From assembly GCA_026120035.1 (NCBI GenBank), contig JALRME010000001.1:3609909-3673908 (forward strand): a stretch of 64,000 bases of DNA, read 5' to 3'. A model generated the notes under the pieces. That model was given only the letters and a program-made list of their open reading frames with translations, made no database searches and was not told the origin of the DNA. The DNA is from Coleophoma eucalyptorum (Eukaryota; Ascomycota; Leotiomycetes; Helotiales; Dermateaceae). A program made the position numbers and the translations under genes. This document shows positions 11,106 through 22,604 of the stretch, one piece after another; the first letter of the stretch is position 1; every line of letters starts with the position of its first letter.

Positions 11106-13264
11106 CTGATGTCTTTACATAGGGTTGTTGTTCTATACTAGGAGTCATTGTAGTCTTGAGTTTTCGTGCCTAACTCGTTTGTTTGTCTTATTCGCTTGTG
11201 GAATACGTTATTAGGTTAGGAACTTCTAAATAATGTACCAAGGCATAATACACATTATATTACTCTATAGAAGACTATAAGGGACTGTATAGAGTAATAT
11301 AGCCTAATTGTTTGTCTAAACAGTATCTATAAAAAGTATAACAGAGTCGTATTATCAAACGATAAATCTTGCTTTCGGCATCTATCAAGATCTAGTATTG
11401 AGGTCGAAGATGTAGGAGAATGTCTCGGTTTTGGATAGCTTTATCAAGGCTTCTCGATTTTGGTCTTGTGTAGTCTTCTCATTAGGAGGCGCTTGGCCGG
11501 AGCGGGTAGTAATAGCGAGAGGTGAAAAGGGCAGCTGCTAAGACTGGTTATAAGTAACTAAAGACTTTAGGTAAGAAGCCAACTAGGCAATCTACGTAGT
11601 TCTTACCCTCGAAAGTGGCTCTCCAAGCTTGACTCCCTGATGGATCAATGGCTAGGCTCTCTTTGACCGCAGTAGCAAGTTATTGAAGTACTTAGTACAA
11701 TTGCAGCGTCGTAAGGAACAAAATAGGTGTCTTCTGCTTACCTTGTTGCTAGCAGACTCCATTTTGTAATTGACCGCTGCTTATTAGCAACATCAAAGGG
11801 TAAATAATCCCAGCTAGTGCACTAGGCTCAAACCAGCCTAAAATAAGCAATGAAGCACAGATGCTTAATCCTGGAAGGCTAAAATTTTACCCAAAGCTTT
11901 CTATGAAAAAATTATAATGAAGAACAACATTTGTTGGAATGTCGTTATTAGACGTTACCACATAACAACACTGTATGTGATACACACACGTGACATCACA
12001 GGAGAGGGATACATAGCCACCTCTTGTTCACGCTCACTTGAAAAGAACTAAGCACTATCTACAATGTTGTATACCTTGTAATTAAAGCTATTCAATACTA
12101 TGACAAGGTCAGCCCACTGTTAACGCAAACTGACAACGGTTAGTGATGCGCATAGATCAGGAGACAGGCACTAGTACCTTAGGCCCTGTCAATTGATGCC
12201 ACCTCTGTGGACACTACCTGATTCTAAACTAGCATCAGGTACCATTGATATGGCTCAATACCATATAACCCTCTTCTAATTAGTCCAGAAGTCACATTCA
12301 GAGCTGCCTAGACCATAACATTGAGGATAGACAGAATATCGGATATTAGTACGAGTAGAGTATCAGAGATAGTATAGAAATTCGAGATTCAACTAAGTGG
12401 GTGTTAGTATAGTCGATTTATAACTACCCGATAAATACTTAGAATGATATTATCGAATTATATAACAGAGAATACTTTGTTCCTTTAATAACTGAATCGA
12501 GGTCGTCCTTCTATATCAGCTATTGTTCAGATAACTCATGAAGCTAGGCCTAGAGAGAACTAATCAGCTGTACCCCCGAGGTAATATGATAGTGAGCGGA
12601 AGAGACTGCGGTGACTGTCGGTCCGTTGTTGTTAGTAGAGGGACGACCTTCGGGTATTCTCAAAGAGCTCCTTGATCCCGAGCTCGTTCCCGTTTCATAC
12701 AGTATACGTATTCGAGGACAGATCGACCCCAAAGTACTGTGTTTGATATACGAAGAGATCTTGTAATAAAGAGGATCATGAGGACGAGGACGATAAAGAT
12801 GACGAACCAGTACGCGTTCTAGGAAGATAGTATATAGTGCTATTACGTGATTAATAACACCCTACTTTGGTGTAACACTAGTCCAACTTTCTCTTTCTAC
12901 TTGACTAATTATACTATCCCAATTATACTTCAACAATGATGGATCACCCCCACCTTCTTGACAGATTTTTCACCTGATGGCTACCCGTAAGCGTAGAAAT
13001 GGCGCTAGTTTATATTACTAAAAACACCTGGCGGTAGCCCTCCCGCTGTACATTTATTCCCGTTAGTTTACGTAAAGTAACATAATAGGTGACTTTCAAG
13101 TCAATTCAGGTTAAAATGGTGTTCATAAGTTGTGTAATAGATAGATCTTCAATGAAGAGTGTGTGAGGCAGAGAGGTATAAATAAATCCCTCGCTAATGA
13201 TATTATATACATGTGACTAGGTCTCGTGATAGACCTATAATGACATTCCGACAATTCCTATTGG

Positions 13265-13268
<4 letters not shown>

Positions 13269-13301
<33 letters not shown>
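13269..13301. repeat. (AG)n microsatellite
   Basis: Sixteen uninterrupted AG units inside the AT-rich desert. It is about 690 bp upstream of the transporter start. Confidence 0.95.
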
Positions 13302-13304
<3 letters not shown>

Positions 13305-13455
13305 AAAAGGGGGACAATCGACTACTAACTCTAATCTAGTATCTTACAAGTCTAGATTAACCCTCTTGCGACAGTGGCCTAATACCCCGGGTCTTCTTCT
13401 TCTGTAGTATCAACCGGGAAATGGATGAATTCCTTGAATCATTCTTCCACTCGCA

Positions 13456-13469
13456 TCGGCGAATGCCGC
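13456..13469. promoter_or_regulatory. CGG-N6-CCG palindrome upstream of TRI12-type transporter
   Basis: The sequence is TCGG CGAATG CCGC. Half sites and spacing match the other sites of the set except for the last base. It lies about 490 bp upstream of the ATG at 13957. The inner six bases (CGAATG) resemble those of the site at 20207 (TGAATG). Confidence 0.4.
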
Positions 13470-13956
13470 TAGTCTGAAGTTTTTCTGTCCACGGTCGTCG
13501 GCCCCACCGTATTAGCAAGGCCTGTATCTGTGATTAGATGGTCTTCTATGGAACAATAGTTGATATTGGTCAAAACCGCCCATGGAAGATTTCACTTCTC
13601 CACATTCTCAGGCCTTCTGATCTGGCCTTTTATTTAACTATCCGAATATAGAAAAGTCGCTCTAAAATTAACTAAGTTTATTACTAGTAGGAAAAGCTCT
13701 TTTCCCCCACATTTGAAGCTAGAGAAACTATGGGGTAACAATATCCGTTACCGTATATATGGTCTCTCACATCACATAGTATAAAGGCGTTAAACTCCTG
13801 GAAAACTATCATTTTCAGATCTAGTTCCAATCTGGTAGTCCAAAACTTCTCCAAACCTTTGACCCTTCTCAACACCGATTTGAAGCGCAGCATCCATACA
13901 TACAACCAAAATTCTCGCCTTCAAAGACATACAAAAATAAACACCATACCATCAAT

Positions 13957-15937
13957 ATGAAAGCCATAGATGCAAAATCTCAGGAACTGAAAGGTATGCA
14001 AATGGTTCCTCTTGAATCCATATCTAAAGCTCCACAGATGTTGAGAGAGTCGCTGAGGAGGTCGAGGACGGCAAAGTTACATTCAAGACTAAATTGGCAA
14101 TATTCGTGAGTTGATTATGTTCGAAGTGTTTTGGGAACCACTAATAACTTCCGAAGACGCTTATTGTCATGTATGAGTCGTACTTATTCACCCAACAGAT
14201 GCCAGCTGTATTACTCGGCTACATCAACGCGGACTTGGGACCAGATAGCCGATACCCATGGGTTTCAATCTCATGGAATCTTGGGGCATCAATCATCGTC
14301 ACGATTGGAAGTCGATTGTCAGATATAATGGGACGAAGATGGTTCCTCATATTTGGAGCCAGCGCTGCGGCAGTTGGAGCTCTAGTTGGAGCAACTTCCC
14401 AAACAATTTCTCAAAGCATAGTCAGTGGCATCATTTTCGGGCTCGGCGGAGGATTCCAGGAAATGTGTTTCGCTTGTGCTCAAGGTATTTCATATCTCCA
14501 TAGTCGGCAGCAGATACCAAGCTGATAAGGTCAAATCTAGAGCTGGTTCCGAAGAAGTACAGATTCCGAACCCTAGGCTACATGATCTTCGCAAATCACA
14601 TTAGTGCATCGGCCATTCTGATAGGCTATGCCTTTGTCGCCTACACAAAACCAAAGTGGAGGAGTGCCTATTGGTGGTGCTTTGCTTGGGAAATGTTTGC
14701 AGCGATTCTGCTCTTCGTCTTCTATCATCCACCTACATTTGAGACGAAGCATAAAGAAGACCATAAGACAAAACAGCAGTTAGTAAGGGAGATAGACTAT
14801 GTTGGCTTGGTTCTCTTCGCGGCAGGTTGTCTGCTGATTCTCCTTGGTCTCAACTGGGTATAGCTACCTGTACCTAACATCTAGGCTCAAGACTGACTAT
14901 AATACAGGGAGGGTCGCTCCATCCATGGAACTCATCTTGGGTTATCGGAAGCATTGTCACAGGAGGTATCTGTCTCATTGCTCTGGGATTTTGGGAAGCA
15001 TACATGCCTCTTACATACCCTATTTTGCCACCTCATCTCTTCGTTCAATGGCGTCGTTTTACGGCGTATTTGGTCGTGTCTTTCGTTGCTGGCATGCTTT
15101 TATACAGTCTCAGCGTTATTTGGCCTCTGGAGTCAACACTTTTATTTGTGCCACAAAATAAAACTATAATTCGCGGAGTGTACGCGAGCTTGGGAAATTA
15201 TGGGATTGTTGGAGCTGGATATTATTGTGTCTTTATCATGCCTTGGATCAAGCGCGAGAAGATGCAGGTCATCATATTACTCTGCATCACGACTGCACTA
15301 CTTGGTTCTATGGCCTCTGTTGGTATTTATGACAAGGCTCAGGCAATTGCCACTGTTGTATTGGTTCAGGGAGTTAATCTACCGATCAGTCCATTAGCTT
15401 TTGGAATGGTGGGCTTGCATTTAGAGAGTCAGCAGGATATGTAAGTTCGACAGCACTGCCAATTCAACCCTTTACAATACTAATTGTATCATTAGTGGCG
15501 TTGCTGTCGGTCTCTTAAGCACATTCCGCCTAATTGGTGGTGCAATCTCTACTGCAATTTACACCTCTATTCAATTGAACAAATTCACTTCTGTTCTTCC
15601 GGGAATCATCCTCTCTGTCGTTAACTCTTCAAACTTTACTGGATCTTTTACCCAACTTCTCGAAGCCGCTAAAATCAACACCGCTGCTGCATATGCTGCC
15701 GTACCTCATATCACCAACCAGACAATTTTAGCCACTGAGTTGGCAGTCAAACAGGCGCATGTCCAGGCGTATTCGTTGATTTATCTAGTAGCAATTGCTT
15801 TTGGTGGCGTTGCTATTTTGTCTGCCCTGAGTATCGAAGGGATTGATGAGAGCCAAAGGACAGAGGAGATCGCTGCACATCTGGAAAATGATAATCAACT
15901 TATGGCGAAGAAGTTTGAAAAGGCGACAATTGATTAA
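13957..15937 (+). CDS. MFS transporter, TRI12 / siderophore-type (DHA) family
   Basis: Proton-driven membrane transporter with about 14 predicted helices. The first exons encode a short cytosolic N-terminus (MKAIDAKSQELKDVERV). The MFS signature between helices 2 and 3 reads GSRLSDIMGRRWFLIFGA. The TRI12-family region includes GGGFQEMCFACAQ joined by an intron to ELVPKKYRFRTLGY, and a long central loop with FETKHKEDHKTKQQLVREID. A further intron joins LLGLNW to GGSLHPWNSSWVIG. The last exon (GVAVGLLSTFRLIGGAIST) ends with a cytosolic tail, FEKATID. Five introns all keep phase. It lies on the same strand as the synthetase and the AtuA-like gene downstream and shares their palindrome. Known relatives carry trichothecenes, siderophores or organic solutes; here uptake or export of the cluster's substrate is inferred. 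Confidence 0.87.
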
Positions 15938-16711
15938 TCTAGAACCTGGAAGTTCTATACCATCAAAAACTACTCTTTAACGTAACGCAGGATTCGGCTA
16001 ATTTAGTTATGAAAAATACAGCTTATTTCCACAAATCTTCTCAGCTTTTATAATTCTGATTCCTTAGAAACAAATGTGATGAACCAATAGCAAATCAAAA
16101 CGTAATATCATACATAACTTATACTACTAAGTTACTAAATTAATTGAACAAAAACGCTTTACTACAAGATCTGCTAACTATACTACCCTTTTGGACACAA
16201 AGTGGTATCAGCATCTTACAGATTGCAGAAGTAGCCTGAAATCGAACCTTAGTACTCAAGTCGTTTTACATCTACAGTTAAACCTTGAAGATATGTTTAG
16301 CTAATAATGAACTAATGATTTCATCTTTATACCTTCAACTTATCGCCCTCAATCCGCTACATGCACGCCCGATTTGGTGCCTCTGTATTATGGGAAGCTT
16401 GTCTATCTTCGAAACACTATTCAATTTACTATCTTATCTCCAGGCAAACCATTGAAGATGCAATTTCGGGAAGCTAGGTGGTGGCTCCGCACGTGGTCGG
16501 CATACGCCGAAATCATAGCTAACCTCGGCAACGCTACCCTCGGGGCCAACGCTAAGATGACCAGACCAGCAGGGAGGTGTGTTTGACGTCGACTTCTGAC
16601 ACGGTGGCACCGGATCAATAAGACTGTGTCGAGGAGTCATTTAGCAAATAATTTAATACTCGTGGTATGCAATAGAACACTGACAACTACTGAAAAATCC
16701 ACTCTAGAGCA
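15938..16711. other. Intergenic: 3' region of transporter and promoter of acetoacetyl-CoA synthetase
   Basis: AT-rich up to about 16440, then a GC-richer 180 bp that contains the palindrome at 16497 and CACGTGG at 16490. No credible gene is seen. Confidence 0.5.
16497..16510. promoter_or_regulatory. TCGG-N6-CCGA palindrome upstream of acetoacetyl-CoA synthetase
   Basis: The sequence is TCGG CATACG CCGA, an exact match to the UaY consensus form. It is 202 bp upstream of the ATG at 16712 and lies in a GC-rich island within AT-rich intergenic DNA. Confidence 0.5.
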
Positions 16712-19129
16712 ATGCCAACACCACAACCACAGAAGACACCACTATGGCGGCCAAATTCCACTGTAATCGATAGTACGCCAGTTGCAAAATTTATACGAAG
16801 CGTAAATAGCAAACGAGGATTATGTCTTTCAACATATGCCGATCTCTACAACTGGTCTATTGGTTTCAAAACATATCAGGATTTTTGGGCAGAGACGTAC
16901 ACATTTTTCGATATTTCGCCAAAAGTGCAAAAAGAGCATCTTGGACTTGTTTTAGAGAAAAATCAGACAAGTCTGTTCCCTCCCCCGACGTTCTTCCCAG
17001 AATCAAAGATGAATATAGCCGAATACATGCTTCGAAACGGTATAAATGACGAGATCGCTATATATTTTGTGCGAGAAGGCGTGTCCGGAGTGGAAAAAGT
17101 CAGTTGGAGCAACTTGCGTGAACGAACTCGCACAATGCGTGATGCGATGATTAGCCGTGGTGTGTGTACGGGTGATGTTGTTGCTGCTGTCATCTCCAAC
17201 TCCGTGGATGCGATGGTGATTTGCTTAGCTGCACTTTCTATTGGAGCAATCTGGTCTTCCTCCTCTTGCGACCTTGGCACCTCCGCTATAGTTGAACGGT
17301 TTGGTCAGGTAAAGCCAAAAATCGTGTTTGCAGATGACGGATACATCTATGGCGGGAAGCTCATATGTCTTGAAGACAGGATAAAGGAATGGTCGCACAG
17401 ACTTGTGGGCAGAAATTTGGCTACAGTAGTTGTTATTCCGTATTGCAGCTTAGATATTCAAACGGATAGCATCTACTGTGGCGAAACGCTGGACAAGTTC
17501 ATTGGCAGTGGAATTGGTCGTGAACTTGCATTTTCATATCTTCCTTTCCATCATCCAGCCTTTATACTTTATTCTTCCGGGACAGTAGGTTGAATTTTCC
17601 TCGATGAAAACATTTACTTACATTCTCGCAGACGGGTGCTCCAAAATGCATTGTCCATTCTTCTGGCGTGGGTATCCATCTCAATGTTAGCGCCAGGCCC
17701 AGCTAACAATAAAGGTGTAGGGAGTCTTACTGAAAGTGAAAACCGATTCTGTTCTACAACACGACATGCGAGATTCTGACATAGCTTTCCAATATACAAC
17801 AGTCAGTAAATCTAGTTCATGAATAATTTGCAATTCTGATTGGGAGACAGACTGCATGGGTTATGTGGGTACTGAATTTTGTCAATCTCTGTTCTGCAAA
17901 ATCATTGCTGTTATATGACGGATCACCATTTTATCCAACACCTGGAGCCCTTTTAAAACTCGCCGAAGATATTGGGTAATGTACTTCCAAAGTACTGTCA
18001 AACGGATATCTAATGTAGTCTAGGGTATCTATATTCGGCACGTCGCCAAGGTATCTTGCTGAGATTAGAGCTCGCGGTATTATACCTCGTAAATCACTCA
18101 TAACCTACTTCAATCATCTTTGTACTGACAAAATCAAGGAAAATTGTTCAATTTGGATTGTTTGAGGATAGTGACTTCCACTGGTGCTGTCCTTTCCGCC
18201 GATATGTACAAGTGGTTCTACGAGACGGGATTTGCGCCTTGTATTCAGCTTATTTCGATGAGTGGAGGAACAGACATTGCTGGAAGTTGTACGTATATGT
18301 AATCTCCATCCAAATATTGACACTGTTGCTGATGATAAAAGTTGTTGGGGGAACGCCCTTGCTTCCCGTGTACGCAGGCGAGATACAAGCTAAAGCATTA
18401 GGAATGGCTGTGGAAATATTCGACGCTTCTCAAACTAAAGGTGTACCAGTTGAAGGAACGGGAACGCCGGGCGAGCTTGTATGCACCAGACCATTCCCGA
18501 GTCAACCCCTCAAATTCTTTGGGGCTGAAGGCGACGAGAGATACAAGAAGTCGTATTTTGAGAGGTTTGGTGATACAGTCTGGTGTCAAGGGGACTTTAT
18601 ACAACTACAGGAAGACACTCAAGGATTGATTATGCTAGGAAGATCGTTAGTATAGCCAGGACCATATTTTTGTTGACGAAGCTTACAAAACAGGGACGGG
18701 GTCCTCAATCCTTCCGGTGTCCGTTTCGGTTCCTCAGAGATATACGCGGTGACCGAAATGTTTGATGAGATCGAAGATAGTATCTGTGTTGGCCAGAAGA
18801 GAAAGATTGACGGTGATGAGCGAGTTCTCCTATTTGTCAAGGTGAAGACTAGTCAAACCTGGACTGCGGATCTGATGAAAAGACTAAAGCTGGCTATACG
18901 ACAAAAATACTCAAGCCGTCATGTGCCGAAGTACATTTTTGAAGTCGCTGATATTCCATATACTGTAAACGGGAAGAAATGCGAGATCAATGTCAAGCAA
19001 ATTGTGAGCGGCCAAACAATTGCCGTGAGTGGTACAGTATCAAACCCATCTAGCTTGGATTTATACCACCAATATACGACTCTCCCTGTGGAAGGAGAGA
19101 AAGGTGACTCGAGGTCAAGCAAGATGTAA
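16712..19129 (+). CDS. Acetoacetyl-CoA synthetase (acetoacetate-CoA ligase)
   Basis: ATP-dependent ligase of the ANL superfamily that converts acetoacetate, CoA and ATP to acetoacetyl-CoA, AMP and pyrophosphate. The N-terminus PLWRPNS and the ACAS_N-like region (FKTYQDFWAETYTFF) are typical. The adenylate motif YSSGTTGAPKCIVHSSG is assembled across intron 1. Later exons give DIAFQYTT / WVMWVLNFVNL, LLLYDGSPFYP, SIFGTSPRYLAEIRARG, LRIVTSTGAVLSADMYKWF, SMSGGTDIAGSF (split by an intron), VWCQGDFI, GRSDGVLNPSGVRFGSSEIY and the catalytic-lysine region YTVNGKKCEINVK. Seven introns, all in phase, give roughly 670 residues, the usual length. One family position reads TAW where TGW is usual. The enzyme is cytosolic and links ketone-body or leucine/terpene-derived acetoacetate to acetyl-CoA metabolism. 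It looks intact. Confidence 0.9.
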
Positions 19130-20460
19130 CAATTGGAAGCAGCCGGCGGGGATGGAAAATAGATTCTGAATAGATGCAGAGGTAATCAAATATTTACAAA
19201 GTTTCTATAACTTATACAAAATTCTAAACCATGGTTCTGTTTCATGCCCCCTTAACATCCCGTTCTCGACATGATAGGCAAAGATGTTTTCACAGAGCCA
19301 GTCCTTGGAAATCCAAACTGTCTCTAACCATTTTCTGAACACATCAGTGTCAATACGTTGTATCTAATTCGTCGTCAGGTCAAGATAAAATTTAATGTCC
19401 GGATGTCGATTGACAACGTTGCTGAGCTTGTTCAAGGGTTAAAAATTGCGGATGTCGTTCCATCGCTCACAGATTACAACGAATAATTTTGAGCATAAAT
19501 TATCGGCGCATTGTAGGGATTGGGCTTACACGCATTCCCATTTACGTACTTTGTCTCTGTTGGCAGTATTGTCATTCCAGTACATTCGTAGATCATAGGG
19601 TTTTGCTTACAAATAACGCTGCTGGGACCAATGTAGCGGCTTTCACCCAGTCCTGTGGCTTTGAGGGAAAGACCGGATCTGCGGACGTGTTTAGACTGGC
19701 CACATTATGTGTTTTGCTGCTTACCCATACCTAGAATTCTTATCTGGGTTTCATTAATTAATTTTGATCCCTAATCAGAAAGCTCTTGGCTCGAGCGTTC
19801 CCTACTATTCCTCTTGGGAGAGTTGATGATTTGTGGTCGGCATTGAGATCGCATCAATAAAACCAAAACGCTCAATGAAGCCAGTTCGCACTTCAGCGTC
19901 ATGCTGTAACTCTTATTTGCTACAAACTATGGCTCGCAAAAAATAATTATACAGAAAATGCGCTGCCTCAGCTCAAATTGTCTCTGTTCAGGCTTAGCGA
20001 ATGATAAAACTTCGGCCGTGGAGATTATTGCCCCTGCTCCAACAAGCAGGAGACTACAGTCGGATAACATTAAGAATTACCGCCGTTGACCCACCACCCA
20101 TGCTACATTCATCCGATCTGGCCTATATGAGGCCTTTTATTTAGACTGAGTTGTTTCGCGATGATCATCCGTTGAGGTGACCAGTCCCGAAGCATTAGCA
20201 GGGTTATCGGTGAATGCCGAACCGCATTTTCCATCACGTGCTAGGATGAAGGTAAGATGCCCGGAAAAGAACCTGAGAGCGTGATAAAAGTAGTAGAATT
20301 ATAGATTAGTTCATTATATACCTTATTCAATCTGCCTTTTTCTTTCAAAAGACTCTTGGACGCATACCATTTCCTAGTCAACTCATTATATTTCCCAATC
20401 ACACTCTCCAAAATATTATTTAATCTTACTGAATTGCAACGATTCTCAATTTCCCTGACT
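19130..20460. other. Intergenic: possible gene relic and promoter of AtuA-like gene
   Basis: On the minus strand at about 19440-19205 the sequence translates to a protein-like stretch (RHPDIKFYLDLTTN, stop, IQRIDTDVFRKWLETVW, ISKDWLCENIFAYHVENGM) broken by one TAG and without a start; I do not recognise it. The rest holds no convincing gene. The last 260 bases contain the palindrome at 20207. Confidence 0.35.
20207..20220. promoter_or_regulatory. TCGG-N6-CCGA palindrome upstream of AtuA-like gene
   Basis: The sequence is TCGG TGAATG CCGA, an exact match to the UaY-type consensus, 241 bp upstream of the ATG at 20461. The placement is very like that of the synthetase site (202 bp). Confidence 0.5.
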
Positions 20461-22465
20461 ATGCCGTTGATTGAGCAAAACCAGACCAAACAATGTCACC
20501 ACCCGGTTCGCATAGCAAACTGCTCCGGGGCGCAATATGACCCGGGAAGACAGATGAGAAAACAGGCGAGCCTTGGGGATGTCGACTTCTTAACTGGTGA
20601 CTGGCTAGCCGAGAACAATTTGGCACAAGAGGCAGAAGCAATGTCATCTGGTAAAGGGGAAGGATTCAAGAAAAAAGCGTGGGATGCGCTGCAACAAAGC
20701 ATGGATATTATTGCTGAGAACCATATCAAAGTGGTCATAAATGGGGGAGGACTAAATCCAAAAGCATTGGCCTGGCGTTGTCAAGAATTGATCAACAAGA
20801 ATAACTACAAGTTAAAGGTGGCCTTTGTTTCCGGAGACGATCGATTAGGCCAAGTTCAATCGTCGCTTCGAGACTATGGAATCCTTCCTCAGCACTTCCA
20901 TGACGATATCAAGAATGCTGGCTTGGCCAAGACTAAGCTGGCCAGGAGTGATCTCAAGAGCAGCGACATCCTGGCGTCTAACGCATACCTTGGGGCCAGA
21001 GCGATTGTCAAAGGCCTAGAAAATGGTGCCGATATCATCATCTGTGGCCGCGTGGCTGATGCATCTCCGGTCATTGCAGCAGCATGGTGGTGGCATGGTT
21101 GGTCTGATCAAGACTATGATCGCTTGGCTGGAAGTCTTATTGCTGGGCATCTCGTCGAGTGTTCAGCTTACGTGACTGGCTCAAACTTCTCTGGCTTTTA
21201 CAAATTTGATCTCAGCAACTTCGTAGACTGTGGCTTCCCCATTGTTGAAGTGGCCGAAGATGGAACGTGTATCATCACCAAGCACGACGGTACAAACGGA
21301 ATGGTGACGGAAGACACTGTTCGCTGTCAGTTACTTTACGAGATCCAAGGAAGCAGTTATCTCAATAGTGATGTACAAGCAATCCTTGACAATGTTGAAG
21401 TGCATGAAGTCGGAAAAAACCGAGTCAAAGTCAGCGGGACTATCGGTCGTCCACCTCCGCCAACTACGAAGCTCGCAATCTTCTACGCCGGCGGATTCGA
21501 AGCCCAAATTCTGGTCAATGCGTCTGGTTATGCTACCTCGAAAAAGTTTCTTTTGTTTGAAAGGCAGATCCGAGACGCCTTATCACAAGCTGGATTATCC
21601 GATTCTTTCACCGAACTTGAGTTTCAAGTGTAAGTCTGCTCTCAATATACGCAAAACAGGGGCTAATACATCCACCTACCTTAGTGTCGGTACGCCACGA
21701 CCGAACCCTGCCTCCCAATTACAGAGCACTACCTATTGCCGCGTGTACATGCAATCAATGTCAAAGGAACCAATTCTCGCATTGTCGCAAATTTTTGACG
21801 ACGAAATAATGCAGCACTTCTCAGGTATGACGGACAGATTTCTAAGTCTTACTCGAGCTGATAGGCTAACATTAACAGGGTGGCATATGTCATCAGATCT
21901 TAGAACTATGGCACCAAAATCATTTTACGCTTATTATCCTGCCATTATGCCACAAGGAGACCTACTTGAAGCAGTACACTTACTAGATCAAGACGGTTCT
22001 ATCAAAAGTTCATTCGGAAGTGGTCATCCTTCGAAGTATGAGGCCTTGGAGAATCGCCCAAGTTATAACACTTCAAATCCGCTACCTCTCGATTCCTTTG
22101 GGCCAGCCATTCAAATGCGTCTTGGTAACCTCGTTTTAGGACGATCTGGTGATAAGGGCCCAAACATCAACTGCGGCATTTTTGTCCATCATCCTGAGAC
22201 TTGGGAATGGTTCCGCTCCTTTATGACATTAGAAACATTCATTGATTTGATTGGTGCTGATTGGAGAGATGACTATCACGTTGAACGTGTTGAATTTCCA
22301 AAACTCTACGCGGTACACTTTGTCATCTATGGAATCTTAGGCCGTGGTGTGAGCAGTTCAAAGCTATTAGATAGTAGAGGAAAAGGTTTTGTAGACTACA
22401 TACGAGATAAGTATGTTCAGATACCAGAGAAATTTCTTAAATGGACGTATAATGATGATGATTAA
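20461..22465 (+). CDS. AtuA-like (DUF1446) protein
   Basis: Member of the AtuA/DUF1446 family, named after the Pseudomonas gene needed for acyclic terpene (citronellol/geraniol) utilisation; its reaction is not established. The N-terminal AtuA domain starts at VRIANCSGAQYDPG, a start typical of fungal members, and continues through DFLTGDWLAE, INGGGLNPKALA, VAFVSGDD, and the conserved IICGRVADASPVIAA and LAGSLIAGHLVECSAYVTG. The C-terminal ferredoxin-fold-like domain is recognisable in LGNLVLGRSGDKGPNINCGI and LYAVHFVIYGILGRGVSSS. Two introns (after FQV near 21631, and between HFSG and WHMSSD near 21824-21880) keep phase. I chose ATG 20461 because it lies just before the conserved region; an upstream in-frame ATG at 20356 would add 35 unconserved residues. 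It is collinear with the acetoacetyl-CoA synthetase, the biochemically sensible partner for a pathway that releases acetoacetate. Confidence 0.88.
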
Positions 22466-22604
22466 AATTACCTAGGCAAAGTTAATCTATATATTAAGAA
22501 TGAAAGCTCTTTGGAACGAGACCTATATACAAATGTATAAGAATACGAATATAAAATCACGTACTGTTAGTTTACGCCAATCAATGTAAGAATCTGCTGG
22601 TATA

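Larger units (their letters stand above)
9342..13956. other. AT-rich gene desert with transposon relics
   Basis: 4.6 kb with almost no open frames over 60 codons, dense in TAG/TAT/ATA. It contains the pogo-like transposase relic (10365-11105), a 13-bp perfect inverted repeat (11257-11269 with 11288-11300), an (AG)16 microsatellite (13269-13301), and at its right end the promoter of the transporter at 13957. The look is that of RIP-mutated repeat DNA. The remainder (about 11.1-13.2 kb) I could not assign. Confidence 0.6.

Noticed and set aside
11257..11300. 13-bp perfect inverted repeat (ATATTACTCTATA arms) as a terminator or transposon end
   Set aside because: It lies in AT-rich decayed DNA with no gene beside it and no second copy that I can see; low-complexity arms could arise by chance.
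18158..18655. Suspected frameshift in the acetoacetyl-CoA synthetase (FEDSDFHWCCPFRR frame)
   Set aside because: Shifting the acceptor to give RKLFNLDCLRIVTSTGAVLS restores a full protein through the next intron, so the gene is intact.
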